Below, one piece after another: positions 1 through 12,100 of a DNA stretch of 64,000 bases. The position numbers and the translations under genes are program-made. Below the pieces are notes generated by a model, which worked only from the letters and a program-made list of their open reading frames with translations, ran no database searches and was not told the DNA's origin. How positions within the stretch are numbered: the stretch's first letter is position 1; every line of letters starts with the position of its first letter. Source of the stretch: Cubamyces lactineus (Eukaryota; Basidiomycota; Agaricomycetes; Polyporales; Polyporaceae); the NCBI GenBank assembly GCA_022376465.1, contig JACDTU010000013.1, positions 1,089,311 to 1,153,310 on the forward strand. The letters are read 5' to 3'.

Positions 1-183
<183 letters not shown>

Positions 184-1065
184 ACTGTGTCCTCCTGCTT
201 TGATTCGTTTTCATGTCCGTTCTCTCACTTGTCTCGTCTGGATACACTCCACCTCCATCTGCCCTATCTCGCATACATGTACATCGTCCATAGCCCATCC
301 TTACTCTGCGCCCTGCGTCTCCTCATCGAAAGCGTGCCCGGTCTCCACTTTCCCTGCCCGTAGTCCGTAGTGTATACGCCTGTCCATGTCCATCTACATG
401 CACGTCCTCCTTCCTTCGTTTTTTCTTCCTCTTTATCCTTCGCTGTATCGTTCCGTCCTTCGCTGCTCGTGTGTTTTGATATACAAATTCTCTCGTTCGA
501 TCATGCCCCTACTACCCCCTCTGCCTGCTTCTTGATCGTAGTGCGACGGGACGGTCGAGGTGACTTCTCCGTGCCCAGTTAATGTCGTTTCTGTGGTATA
601 ATGGACCATGTTTGTCCCCAGCCCCCTGCTGATATTTGTTGCACGGAAGTGAAGCCATCGGTGTGGTACACAACTTAGGTAAGGGGAGAATGTCGTGCGG
701 CTGAGGGCGTAGCTGCGTGTGCTAAATCGGCGTCTTAGGCTTAGGGTAGCCGCGCTATAAGTTGAACTGGAAGAAGGCCCTGATAGTAATAGCGTCCATG
801 TCGTTGACATTCCATGTAAGCATATCGACCCCGCAGTAGGGTTCGTAATCAGCTAGTGGTGTCGGCATATCGACCCGCAGCAGGTGGCGCTAGGTGCAGC
901 TTGACGACGTCTGCAGGATCCATGACTGTAAGCTACGTACTACAATATGGTGCATCCATCTTTAAACCCTTGATTTCCTACACCTGTCACCAGTGGGGAT
1001 CTGACCGTAAGGGATCTGCTCGCGCCCAGTGGTGACAGTGAATTGAAGACTCTCTCACCTCGCAG
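184..1065. other. intergenic: HECT 3' UTR and promoter of the F-box gene
   Basis: No convincing gene. Bases 184-590 are pyrimidine-rich, as expected of a 3' UTR. A near-repeat of CATATCGACCC(C)GCAG occurs around 819-833 and 866-880. Just upstream of the next start codon, at 984-1038, there is a compact arrangement of a 9-bp inverted repeat enclosing a direct repeat (see findings). Confidence 0.5.
984..1038. promoter_or_regulatory. inverted repeat with internal direct repeats before the F-box start
   Basis: CTGTCACCA at 984-992 is matched by its exact reverse complement TGGTGACAG at 1030-1038. Two copies of GGGATCTG lie between them. The element ends 27 bases before the ATG at 1066, a position compatible with an operator or 5' UTR structure. 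A regulatory role is inference. Confidence 0.3.
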
Positions 1066-2606
1066 ATGCAACCGACCCCCGTGTCCGCATTTCCAACGGA
1101 GATTTATGAGCAAATCGTACAAGAAATCGGGCCCAACAGGATCGTCCTCCCTCTTATGGAAGATGGTGTGCTCGACCGTCGTACGAGGCTTTCAACGCTC
1201 TGCGCCTGCGCCCTGACCTGTCGCGCCTGGCTACCGACGAGCCGCACGTACCTGTACCGCCAGCTCACTTTCATCGGCACCGAAAAGGCTGCACTCGAGC
1301 TCCTCGTCAGGTCGCTCGAAGCCAACCCATGGCTCCGGACCCTCGTGTACGACCTCAACGTGATCGACAATGACGCAGAGTACACCCCGGGGATGGTCAC
1401 GGACCAAACATTATCGATCCCTGAACCTACCCGGGACATCTCGCGGACGTGGGCTCTCATACTGGCGGGGAAGCTCCCGTATGTGCGGGATATCGGCCTC
1501 GCGCTGGCGCGCGGGCTGACGTGCCACCCACAGTTCGTGAGGTCGCTGCACACATTTACGGCCGTCGCGTCGCTGTCGCTCGCGTGGAAGGGCTCGGGGA
1601 CGTTCCAGGACTTGCTGAAGCTCTTGACGGCGTTCTCTGGTCTGCGGAGGCTGTTGGTGTATGGGGCCTCGTGGGCGCCGCGCGGGGCGCGGAAGTTGGT
1701 GCTTCCGCGGAGACGGTTCCCGCAGCTTGTAGTGTTGACTATCGAGACTGATGGGGAGAGCAAGGTGCGCGGCTTGTGGAGGATTTCAATGGCGTTTGCT
1801 TATCTGTGGTATCGCATCCGAGGAAGCCTGGGCTCTGGCAGCGGGTTTCGTATGGTATCATACAGGCGGCGGGGCCTACGCTCAAAGTTCTATTCCTTGA
1901 GGAAACTAGCATACCCTACGAACCACCGGGTAAGCATCCCGATCGTGGTATGATATGCCAGAGAAAACTCACCTGAGGTGCCAGCGGACACGGACGAGAT
2001 GCAGCTGGTGCAACCTGGTAGACTTTCCAGTCTAGAAACTCTCCACATCCAAGTCCTTCGGGCGATGGAATGGCCGCACCCCGACTACGAACGCCTTGTG
2101 GCATGGGCGTCCCAGTCGTCGGGGTCCCTCAAGCATCTCCTGCTGTACTACTCGGCGTTTGGCATGGACGCGTCTCTCGAGGACGTCAAGCAATTTCTTG
2201 ACCGCCTGAAACCCCTCGCCGTCGCGCTGCATCAGTCACCTCTCCGAGCGCTGCCGAAGCTCACCCTCATCGTCACGCAGTATTTCGAGGATGACGGGAA
2301 CGAACTGCACTCGCTCGTTGCGGATGCGACGCTGTATGCGCGCACAGTGGTATTCCGAGTGTGCAAGGCAACAGAGATCCAGATCATCTGGGGCGTTATG
2401 GAACAATGTGAGTGGACTTCATAGCCTACCAGTGTTACATGATTCTTTGTGAAGAAGGGTTGACTGACCGTGTGCGGACCTGTTTTGCAGCGAGTATGAT
2501 GCGGATGTTCCTGTACCAGACGGTAGATGGCCTCGTGCGGACCTGTTACGAGCCGCCTCCGGACCTTGCACATTCTCCTTTGAGCTGGGATGGCCATTCT
2601 GTGTAG
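1066..2606 (+). CDS. F-box-like protein with degenerate leucine-rich region
   Basis: Four exons fit well: 1066-1764, 1842-1929, 1985-2407 and 2491-2606, giving about 441 residues. The N terminus (VSAFPTEIYEQIVQEIGPN, then LSTLCACALTCRAWLPTSR and LYRQLTF) has the pattern of the basidiomycete F-box family: a P-x-E-I-x-x-x-I-x-x-x-I helix, a C-R-A-W helix and an L-Y-x-x-L segment. The remainder is rich in leucine with irregular repeats (LKVLFLEE, SLETLHIQVLR, LKHLLLYYSAFG), as in members with a degenerate LRR fold. Such proteins usually recruit substrates to SCF ubiquitin ligases through Skp1, but this very large family is mostly uncharacterised and no substrate can be named. The ATG at 1066 starts the conserved block and has no better upstream alternative. 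Confidence 0.75.
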
Positions 2607-2873
2607 CATTTGAATTGTTAGCCAGCGTACCTGTACAGTACATCCATTTTCTCGCTTTGCTCGCTTCATGCTTTGAGTATCGTTGAGGCACGTGAAGGCC
2701 ATTTTGCTCCACTCCACTCATGAAGCTACGTAGAGATTCAGAGTGAAGGGCCGAGTGCAATGTTTGATGGATATCGAGTTGCGCCGCCGCTCTTGTCTGG
2801 GAGGAGTAACTGTAAGCGAAGCCAGCTCAGTCGAAACGAGATACTGGGCATAAAGTGCAAGCAGGTGACCTAG

Positions 2874-2969
2874 GGTGGCGTGGCCGAGTTGGTCTAAGGC
2901 GTCGGATTTAAGTACTTCTTGATTCCCGATGGGAGCAATCCCGCGCGAGTTCGAACCTCGCCGCCACCA
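2874..2969 (+). tRNA. tRNA-Leu(UAA), with a short intron
   Basis: The acceptor arms pair perfectly (GGTGGCG 2874-2880 with CGCCACC 2962-2968; discriminator A at 2969). A D-arm (GCC...GGC) follows. The anticodon loop reads TT-TAA-G with anticodon TAA at 2909-2911. A class II long variable arm is present (GGGA-GCAA-TCCC, 2931-2942), as is a T-arm GCGAG-TTCGAAC-CTCGC (2945-2961). A roughly 11-12 nt intron after position 37 (about 2913-2924) is needed to close the anticodon stem; even then one base pair (A with C) is mismatched. A run of Ts at 2974-2978 would serve as the RNA polymerase III terminator. Confidence 0.88.
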
Positions 2970-3277
2970 TATTCTTTTTGTTGCCATCCGGCGTCCAGCG
3001 TCTGAGCAGGGATATGGTACGGGCGAACGCGATATATAGACGACATTTCTTTACAAAGTCAATAGTACTGCAAGATATTTCTATCCTCCATGGCTCTTCA
3101 TTGACTTTTGTTGAACCCGGTTGCACGAAAAGCAGATTATATTACATTTCAACGGCAGCCTAGCCCCGGATACGACCAAAGACGTTGGTATCACAGATAT
3201 CCTGAGCCTCAAATCATCAAGCACCAAACAGCTGTGATCAGAACGCGTCAGATATAGAGGCATGATCGAAGGGGAAC
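2970..3277. other. intergenic between tRNA-Leu and the minus-strand small protein
   Basis: It contains the Pol III terminator T-run right after the tRNA and the 3' flank of the next, minus-strand gene. Nothing else is recognised. Confidence 0.4.
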
Positions 3278-4365
3278 TTAGGCACGCACGCCAGAGATGC
3301 TATCCTTGCCACCGGGCATTTCACGGACACTAAGTGTGACCAGGAAGTGAGTATCAGATTCCTTTGAGCAGAATCTACGTTGTAAGATGGCGTACCGACG
3401 AGTAGGCTTGAAACCGTTATCGGGCTCTGGGGCGTCCCACAAGCCAGCTACACTCGAGGTCGTCCTTCTGCCCCTGTCAAAGATGTGCATATATTAGGAT
3501 ACATCTGCTCAGCACGTCGCAGCATCAATCCACTTACTTCAGTCTGCTGTCGTCAGTTGCCGCAGCATCGGTTGGCTCAGGCGCGGCCTGACAGGTGGGC
3601 GCGTAAGTGGGGAGAAAGTTAGATGAGGCGGCTTATGCTTACGGTGGGCTTGGGAGGCGCCATAGCGAGTGCGTCGTCGTCATCGACATCGGTGCCGAAG
3701 AGGCGGTGAGTCGCCCCGCCTGGAGGGTCGCGGACGCGACGAGTAGGCTTGAAGTCACCTGCAGCAGTGGCAGGCGAGGTGGAGGCTGTCGATGCTGTCT
3801 CACAATGAGCGGCAAAATATGAACGAACTCAAAGAGCACACTCACCCGGAACCGCGGCGTCCTCTCCAGCGGGCGCAGCCTCGGTACCTGCGGGGCTGTC
3901 GCTGGAGATCTTGCCGAACTTCGCGTAGCCTAGCGCGGCCACCTGTAAGTGAAGTCTAAGGACAAAGAACGGGAGTCTGGCGCGTACGCGGCAGCTTCTG
4001 AATGTTGGTGAAGTTCGGGTCGACGGTCACCCCAGCATATCTGCGGGGAAGCCACTTCTTAGCGGGTGCATCATCGCGTTTGTGCTCGAGATAGACGCGA
4101 CTTACTTCAGAAATTCAAGGAGGGAGCGCTTGGTGAAGACAATGTTAGTACTGTCCCAGTCCAGCATGCCTGTAATTCCGGAACGCGCAATGAGCTTCTT
4201 GCTCAAGTGAACGGATGGAAAGACGCACCAAGCTTCGCGGGCCAGTCGCGTTCCTTGGTCATGTCAATGGTCTCAGAAGGAGTGAAGCTATACCGTGCGT
4301 TGAGTAAACCAGACAGACTAGCAGATGTGCTGGAGAAGTACACACGTCGAAGGGGCGGCACTCAT
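3278..4365 (-). CDS. hypothetical protein with two FKPTRRVR-PGG repeats (Jupiter/HN1-like motif)
   Basis: A small multi-exon gene of about 200 residues. It begins MSAAPST at 4365, passes through FTPSETIDMTKERDWPAK, a segment with LDWDSTNIVFTKRSLLEFLK and an Ala/Pro-rich linker, and ends ...SISGVRA with TAA at 3278-3280. Two related motifs stand out: DFKPTRRVRDPPGGATHRLFG-like near 3690-3760, and GFKPTRRVREMPGGKDSIS near 3285-3410, the second split by an intron in the Arg codon. The R-V-x-x-PPGG-x-S-x-LFG pattern resembles the repeats of the microtubule-associated Jupiter/HN1 family, but the similarity is short and the function is unknown. At least seven small introns fit GT-AG. The junction near 3950-3990 does not keep frame with the obvious sites, so that part of the model is uncertain. 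It shares a roughly 260-bp divergent promoter with COQ7. Confidence 0.6.
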
Positions 4366-4629
4366 GATGGTCGCGGATATACAAGCAGAGGGTATGTACT
4401 GGCAGTGGCAGAAGCTGGGTAAGTAGTTGAGTTGAAAGACGCGTGCTGAAGTGAACGAAACGCGCCTAAGCTGGAGACCGTCGCGCATCCATTACATAAG
4501 CAGATCACTATACGGGGAGACCCGCTGCTCATCGCTCCAGACAGTGAGGGGCCCTCCGGAACGACGACCAAGATCCCTAACCACTACGTATCCTACTTAT
4601 TATCGTAATACAACTTGTCCGGTCTCACC

Positions 4630-5428
4630 ATGCTCTCGCTTTCTCGCTCTGTGTCGTTTCGCCCCTGTGCTGCTGCTATTGCTCGAGCGCACTCAACAGT
4701 TGCCCGCTCTAGTGCCTCTAGTGCTTACGTTGATCCGGCACTTTCGCAAGACCCGTCAGTGACGACAACCCCGGAGAACGTCCCCAAGGATGTCAGGGAA
4801 GAGTTGGAGAGCGCACTGAGGGTGGACCAAGCGGGGGAGCTGGCCGCCAACTGGATATACAAGGGACAGCATGACGTCCTCGGCCGTGACCCAGCCACCG
4901 GACCGCTCATTCAAGTGCGTTACTTTCTAAAGACTGCCCGTCAAATCCGTTTGACCGGTTCGTACAGGATATGTGGGACCAGGAAAAGAAACACCTCACC
5001 GTCATGAACAAGCTGCAACTACAACACCGAGTAAGACCCACGATGTTATGGGAGATCGCACGGCTTGGAGGGTACGGCCTAGGGGCTATCACTGCACTCA
5101 TGGGCAGAGAAGCTGCTATGGCGTGTACGGAAGCGGTCGAGACCGTCATTGGCGAGCATTACGACGAGTGAGTCCTTACCCAGCACGCTCTCCCAGGGTT
5201 TGCTCACAAGAACCTCCCAGTCAACTCAAGGCATTCGAACAATTACCACCGGACCATCCGAGTGTTCCGCTATTGAAGGAAGTGATCAAGGAGTTCAGGG
5301 ACGACGAGCTCGAACACCTAGACATCGCCGTAGAGAACGACTCGCAGAAAGCACCAGCACATGCGCTCCTGAGCACAGTAGTCGGGGCTGGGTGCAAGGT
5401 GGCGATCGAGTTGTGCAAGAGATTTTGA
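4630..5428 (+). CDS. COQ7: 5-demethoxyubiquinone hydroxylase COQ7 (CAT5)
   Basis: Three exons (4630-4914, 4968-5167, 5221-5428) give 230 residues. The first roughly 35 residues are basic and Ser/Ala-rich ([12 protein letters not shown]...), a mitochondrial presequence. The mature part has the diiron carboxylate pattern of the family: [18 protein letters not shown] (first ligand Glu in AGE), [10 protein letters not shown] (E-x-x-H), [13 protein letters not shown] and [14 protein letters not shown] (last E-x-x-H). The enzyme hydroxylates demethoxyubiquinone in the penultimate step of coenzyme Q synthesis, on the matrix face of the inner membrane within the CoQ synthome. The length is normal and no ligand is missing. 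It ends only 90 bases from the convergent complex I subunit gene. Confidence 0.96.
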
Positions 5429-5518
5429 ATGAGGCTCTTGTGGACTGTAGGGAGATGCAATACAGTGGATACCGTAGTACTTGCAGAGTAGGGGAATGAC
5501 ACCAGGCGTATACACCGC

Positions 5519-5983
5519 TTAATCTGACGCTTCCGGCGCGGGAGGGTTGCGAGCAAGGGGTTCGCCCTTGCGTTTGCCTGTCCAGTCCCATTTCATCTGC
5601 GAAACGCATGGTGAGCCACGAACGTATGAACATGTGAATTGGGCATACGTCTTGGCTGTAAGCAACAGCGAACACGGCAGCCGGAAAGACGACCATGCCC
5701 ATGATGGACTGCCTTGCTGTCCGCGAGTTGAAGCGGAAGTGCTTGTACACCGCTTCGCGCTACAACCAGATTATGTTGAGATACGTTGAATTCGAAAGAG
5801 GTGCGGGGCATACCATGGTGTTCCATCGCTCGACGGCGGGGTCGGTCTATGACAGTCCCCAGGTTAGCAAGAGTATCTCAAGATATGACTGTCAATATAC
5901 CTTTGTGTATCCTAGAAAAGCGGACAGAACGTAAGCTGTTGAGCAAAGAGGGAGGTGAGGATGTGCGCACCGTGTCCGGCCAT
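5519..5983 (-). CDS. NADH:ubiquinone oxidoreductase NDUFB4/B15-like subunit
   Basis: Five exons on the minus strand (5983-5971, 5911-5901, 5846-5814, 5759-5649, 5596-5519) join in frame to an 81-residue protein. It begins MAGHGYTKTDPAVERWNTM, continues REAVYKHFRFNSRTARQSI, has one hydrophobic segment (MGMVVFPAAVFAVAYS), and then MKWDWTGKRKGEPL. The order D-P-A-x-E-R-W, Y-K-H-F-R, single membrane helix, KWDWTGKRKGE is that of the small fungal NDUFB4/B15 accessory subunit of complex I in the inner mitochondrial membrane. Exon 2 is only 11 nt (GATACACAAAG), so automatic gene finders may miss this gene. It is convergent with COQ7 and divergent (121 bp) from the RBM5-like gene. Confidence 0.85.
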
Positions 5984-6104
5984 GGTGGAAGGCAATCACA
6001 GAGTCGTTGGCTCGCACAAGCGCCCATTCCTCTTCCGCTTACCACCATCATCCTCGCCCCTTCTTTCTCCGCCCATCCCCTACCTCTGCCCACCACGCCG
6101 CACC

Positions 6105-8950
6105 ATGGCCTACAACAGAGAATGGGACCAAGGAAAGAATGCAAACTATGATTCCTGGCAGCCCACACCCAGAGGAAACACCCACACGCGCGACGAGGAC
6201 TACTACGGCGACAGCAAGCGTAGGAAGTACAACGACGGCGTACGCAGTAGTAATCATATATTGGACTTGTCGAGTCCTGACCGTATGGCTCTCAGGGATA
6301 TGACGCAACCCAAGGATACGACAACTCCGGTTACGACAATCGTCAATCCTATGACCAAGGCTACTACCAGGATGACCGCCACTCAAGGGGTGGCCCGCAC
6401 AACAAGAAACGACTTGTCCCTAGCGAACCCAGTCCTCATGTCATCTTCCTTGGTCTTGACCCAGACTTTACGGAATCAGACGTGCGTCGTTCTGCTCGCG
6501 TTCAGCGCACCATCCGCTAAATGACGGCCGTACCATTAGATGCAGGCATACCTCACCAGCAATAGCTGCAGCATCGAGTCGGTCACGATAATCCGAGACA
6601 GAACTACAGGCACTTGCCCCTTCGTACTTCCTCTGCATTCAACAGCGCATTGACGTGTTCTTTCTCCCCGCCCGACCTTGCGCCATAATCCTACACGCAC
6701 AACAGGTGTCTCAAAAGGCTTCGGTTTCGCCCAGTTCACAAGCACGGAACACGCGCGCGCGTTCGTCGACCCACTCTTCCCCTTCATCCAAATCCCTCCG
6801 CCAGCATCCCATGGCGCTTCTGCTACAGCAGCCTTCTATCGAGCGCTGGAGGCAGGAAGTCCCGCTCCCCCGGGCGGTCGCCGCGTCAAGATTGATTACT
6901 CTCAAAGTGCGGCTCCTAACGACCGACGGGCAAAGGGGCCATTCCAGTCAAATGACGGTACACGAGACATTGGGAATACTCAGGCACCTGTCCTGCTGTT
7001 CCGTGGCCTTGACCCATTATCAGGTCCGCAGGCCATCGCCCAGGCCATGAAAGCCTCTGCTGGACCTGGCAAGGACGGTGCCAAGGGGATGAGGAGGATC
7101 ATCCTGATCAAGGATAAAGTTACGACTGCGAGCTGGGGCTTCGCATTCGTGGAGTTCGTAGACGTGCAGGTATGTGTGCTTCCTACCGTTGTATGAGGAT
7201 AGTACTTACAGCCGGGTGTAGTCGGCGTCCGCAGTGCTTGCGGCGACTATGTCTCCGCAGCTGCACCCTAATGGCTTCCGTATCTCCGACCGGCCGGTGG
7301 CTGCCTCCTTCGCGCATCCGTATTCCTTCCAACCGCTGCCAGACTACTCGCTTCGAGATGATGCGTGCCTGACGTCAACCACAAGTCTAGGCGGCGCGGA
7401 AGGCATGTGGGTACGGTACTGGGATGAGGCGTCTACAGCAGCAGTACTTGAGTTCAAGGTAGAAGAACCTGTCAAGCCTGCTGAATCCACTCCGGCTGTG
7501 AAGGAGAAGAAGGAAAAGAAGAAGAAAGGTTTGTGCAGGCTCAAGGCCATCGTGAACGGCATCTCACCTTGGGACACTAGAGTCGAATTCGCTGGGGACT
7601 ACGGTCGAAGCCTCGGCATTGCCCGTTTCTGACAAGCCTGTTACCCTAAGCTTTAAGGGCGGATTGTCCATCAGCAAACCTGGGCAAGCAGGACCATCAG
7701 GCCAGGCCAAGAAGGCTGTACCTCTTTCCCAGGCCTTCTCCATGGATGATGGCGCTGAGGGAGAGGCTGATGCTGCGACAACCGAGACGAATGCGACTGA
7801 AGATCCGAAGGGTTTGTCTCGTCATGGGAGACAGTTGTGCGTGCGGGTTCACTGACAGGTCCCGGCTGCTGTAGTTGCCGCTGCTAAGCGAGTTGCGCCC
7901 CTTATTGCGAGCAAGAAGGTTCGTTCCGCCGCGAAGACAGATAGTTACCACTGCGCTGACAACGCCATATCTCAGACTGCGAACAACATCACGAAGTGGA
8001 ACCAGGTGCAAGACGTTTTGCATCATGACGCTCCGCAAGAAGTACCTGCACCCGTCCAGCCGGTTAGCATATTCAATTTGGCCAAATGCACTGATCTTCA
8101 TGTCGAACAGATCGAGACACCTGCACCTGTCGCTCCTGTAGCTGCGCCAGCTCCAGTCAAGTCGGCGACTCCTCCAGCTGAGACCGAGTTCGAGTTTTCG
8201 GATACGACCGCGTTAATTTGCCTGCTCTGCGCACGTCAGTTCAAGTCACTTGATCAACTGAAGCGACACAACAAGGAGTCCGACCTACATAAGGTATACC
8301 AACCACATTCGGAGTGATATATCCTCAGTAATTCTTACACACCCACTAGAAAAATTACAAGGACGCCGCTCTACGTGAGATTGCCCGCGAGAAGGTTCGC
8401 GCGGCGAAGGCCAAGGCAGATCAGGCTCAGCAACCCAAATACCGCGACCGCGCTTCAGAGCGACGTGTCATGCACAATCAGCCAGACGTTCCCCGGCCTC
8501 TTCCAAGCGAGCGTCCTGCGCCCAAACGGAAGTCCGAAGGGCCTCGGCCCCCGTCGCCCCCGCCTCCGCCGCCTGTTAACCCCGGCAAGGACGACAATAA
8601 TGTTGGCAACAAGTTGTTGAAGATGATGGGCTGGAAGGAAGGCCAGGGCCTCGGTACTAGTGGAGAAGGAAGAGTGGACCCGATGTGGGTGGTATTATTG
8701 AACGACGTCTCTTACTCTGAATTACTAACATCATTGTGTCTAGTGAGACCGCTGTCTATGCTGCAGGAGTTGGCTTGGGGGCCGCCAAGGCCAAAGATAT
8801 CTCGAAGATTGCTACAGACTATTCTGGATACGTTAACTTGGTAAAGGATGCGGTACGTACACCCGCCTCCTCCTTTCCTTCGATCGCTCGGAGAGGACCC
8901 GCAAGGCTGACATGTCGACTGGTCAGGCTCGGGAGCGTTATGGCAACTGA
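6105..8950 (+). CDS. RBM5/RBM10-like splicing regulator (two RRMs, zinc finger, G-patch)
   Basis: The start is the ATG at 6105 (MAYNREWDQGKNANYDSW), after a tight divergent promoter. An acidic/Tyr-rich N terminus is followed by a first RRM: RNP2 PHVIFLGLD near 6440, RNP1 SKGFGFAQF at about 6713-6740. A second RRM follows (PVLLFRGLDPLSG; RNP1-like WGFAFVEF near 7135). Next come a Lys-rich linker (KEKKEKKKKG), a C2H2 finger (LICLLCARQFKSLDQLKRH, about 8215-8275), a Pro-rich stretch and a G-patch (NKLLKMMGWKEGQGLG, about 8600-8655). The protein ends ARERYGN with TGA at 8948-8950. This domain order is that of RBM5/RBM10, nuclear proteins that associate with the prespliceosome and set splice-site choice. 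About ten short introns interrupt the gene. The exact exon set between 7200 and 8500 is approximate. Confidence 0.88.
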
Positions 8951-9117
8951 ATGCCCATTCTTATCTTATTTTGCTCTTAGCTATCGTCCGTCCTAGTGTA
9001 CTCTCGCCTTTCGTCTTGCTTTGAAATGTATACGTTATAATCCGCCGTCCAGTTGTTGTCGTGCGTGAATGTCAGATCGTCAGTCTAACTATGCATTCGC
9101 TCTGCACCGCTTCAAGT

Positions 9118-12100
9118 CTACAATCCAACCCAGGTAAATGCTCTCTCCAAAGTGAACACGCTCTCCAACACAATATCTTGGCTACTCTTCCCAACGTGTA
9201 CACCATACGTGCCAGGAGCCGCTTTCCACTGTTGACCCCGCGCGTCCCAGAACGAGACGGCGTACTTGTCCAGGACTATCGTCACCGTCTTGCTCTGGCC
9301 GGGCTCTACGTCTCGCACTTTGGCGAAGGCGCGGAGCTGTAGCCTGGGCGTGGTGAGGCCGACGTCAGGGAGGGAGACGTACACCTGCACGACCTCCGAG
9401 CCAGCAATTGTACCGGTGTTGGTGACTGTGACCTGCACTTCGACGTTAAGATTGCCGGCCGAGGACGCGTCGGGTTTCTGGGTGGTGTGGAGATCCGAGA
9501 ACGAGAATGTAGTATATGATAAGCCATGGCTGGAGGCGAAGAATGAATGTTGAGCATGACAAATCGAGGTGGTATTAGAGGGAGAAGGTGCACATACCCG
9601 AAGGGGAACAGCGGCTTCACGCCCCGCGCTTCGTAGCCCTTGTACCCGACGAAGAGGTCCTCGCGGTAGTGGATCTGCCCGTTCTCGCTCTTGAAGTTCG
9701 GGTAAGCGGGGATATCTTGCACGCGCACGGGGAGCGTGAGCGGGAGGCGGCCGCTGGGATTGATCGCGCCAAAGAGGACGTCGGCGAGCGCGTTGCCGAC
9801 TTCGTTCCCTGAGTACCATGCTTGGATGATCCCGTTGACTTCGTCGACCCACGGCATTGAGACGGCAGAACCCTGGAAGCGGTTTCAGCTACACACCGTA
9901 GGAGAGTTTGTGGGAATGCTTACGGCTTGGATGCAGACAACGGTGTTGGGGTTTGCCTTTGCGACGCGTGATATCAGCTCGTTCTGTCGTCCGGGCATGT
10001 CCAGTGTTGGACGGTCGAAGCCCTCGCTCTCCCAGTCGGGGGAGAGGCCTGCGACAATGATAGCCACGTCCGAGGCCGCCGCAAGCTTCCCCGCGGCGGC
10101 CATAGCCTCCTCAGGGTCGATCTTCTCACAGCCTCCCAGACGCTGTTGAGAGTTGAACCAACAATGGTGAGCGTCCTGACATTATACGGGCCGGGTGGAA
10201 GTACGTACCACCCCGCGCATCAGCGCCGGCTGAGAACGGTCAGCTTCAGGGCCCTCAGGCGGCTTCGTGTTGGTGTATTCGACGAGGATGTCGACGGACT
10301 TGCCGGCGGTCAGGGATATGGTGCCCATCTCCTCTACCGTACCTTGTCTATCAACGAAGCAGATGAGATTGGGCCAACCTCATCAACGACCTCGAGCATA
10401 CCCATAGAAGAAGTCTCCAGGCCTCTGCTTTGTCCAATTGTCGATCGTGAGCTTCCCATCAACGAACAGCTTCGCTCTCCCTGCAACGGTCAAGCCGAGC
10501 TCGTACTCGGCCGTCTTGTCCATTGTCAAGCTCCCGCGAAGCTTGATGGTCCACGTTTCTGTCAAGCCCTTCGGCAGGAAATCGTTCAGCTTGACTCGGG
10601 TATCTTGTAGGATGAAGTCGGCGACGGAGTCGCCCGTGGGGTTTCCAGATTCGTCGTGGTTGTAGAACGAGCAGAGCCATCCAGGTTCTCCCGATGGCGT
10701 CTTCAAGTAGGCTTCCAACGTAGGAGTATACTTGAACGCTGGAAGGCATGTTAGGCACGCAGACTGCATAGTTCGTCGGTGTGAACTCACAATAGCATCC
10801 GACTGTGTAGTCAAACTCGATTCCTTTTGGTGCGTTCTCGACGATGCCCGTGTACGGAGTGACGATGTAGCTCGCTTTGAGCGCAGCGGACCCGCCACCC
10901 GAGATTATTCTGTCCTTCATGTTCGGGCCGATCAAGGCCACCCGCTTGACCTTCTCGCTTGGCTTCACAGGCAACACGCTCTGTTCGTTCTTTAGTACAA
11001 TCATACCCTCTGCTGCAAGGCGTCTGCAAAATGCCCGGCCTTCAGGAGTGTCGCGGGTACGTTCTTGACCGTCGCCGAACACGACCTCTGGGTTGCGACG
11101 CGCCTGGCGCTGTACGAAGGAGAGGATGTCCGTGGCACGTTCGTCCAACATTGATGGCAAGACCTTTTGGCATGAGAGCATGTGGTTAATGAGGAGCGGT
11201 GTCCGCCAGCGCGGAGGACCGGGCATCTCGAGGTCTAGCCCGGCGTTAATGGCGAGGTCGACGCTGTAGGTTCCAAACCTATCGGGGAGAAAGAGAAGGA
11301 GAGTGATAAGTGCCGGCAGGGATTCGGAGTGGTAGTGCCGCAACGAACCAGTCGCTGATTACGATGCCGTCGAAGCCCCATTCCTTCCGTAGGATGTCCT
11401 TCAGAAGCGTTGGGTTCTCTGCGCAATGAACGCCGTTTATTCTTCCGTAGCTATGTATACGATTGTTGAGCTATGTCGAAGAGAGGTGCGTCCGTCTCTC
11501 ACTCACGATGTCATGAAAGCCCATGGGCGAGCCTTCTTCTGCGCTAGCATGAACCTGAGGAGTCGAGCCGCCGGTACATGGCAGGTGTTTGTGAGGTGTC
11601 AAGAGGGGTCAGTAGCAACATGCGCACGGGTAGAGGTAGACTTCGCGCAAGGCGCGCTCAGACATGACAGATTCGGCCGCGGTCCGTTCGTGCTCCTGAT
11701 CGTTGGCGACGAAGTGTTTGATCGTCGAAGCAACGCCCTGAGATTGGAGACCGTTGACGTACGCAGCGGCCATGATGCCTGTTATAACGCGGTAATTATT
11801 AGCAAAGCATGCTAGGGGGCTTGAGGATTCCGACTTGCCTGATAAATGAGGGTCTTCGGAGAACGACTCGAAAGCACGTCCCCCAAGAGGATTACGCTGA
11901 ATGTTACATGTTGGAGCGAGGAGAATCACTGAAGACTTAATCTTGGCTTCCTCTCCCAAGAATTTGCCGACCTCGAATACTAGATCGGGATCGAACGTCG
12001 ATGCCATAGACGTCTCACACTGCGAAGGCTCATGAGCATATTGATACAATGCATCGGCTGCAGCGGGATGGACGTACAGGCAAGCACTGTGCAGGAGTAG

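Noticed and set aside
433..810. Minus-strand ORF in the 3' flank of the HECT gene
   Set aside because: Low-complexity Ser/Arg composition, no motif, lies in pyrimidine-rich UTR-like sequence.
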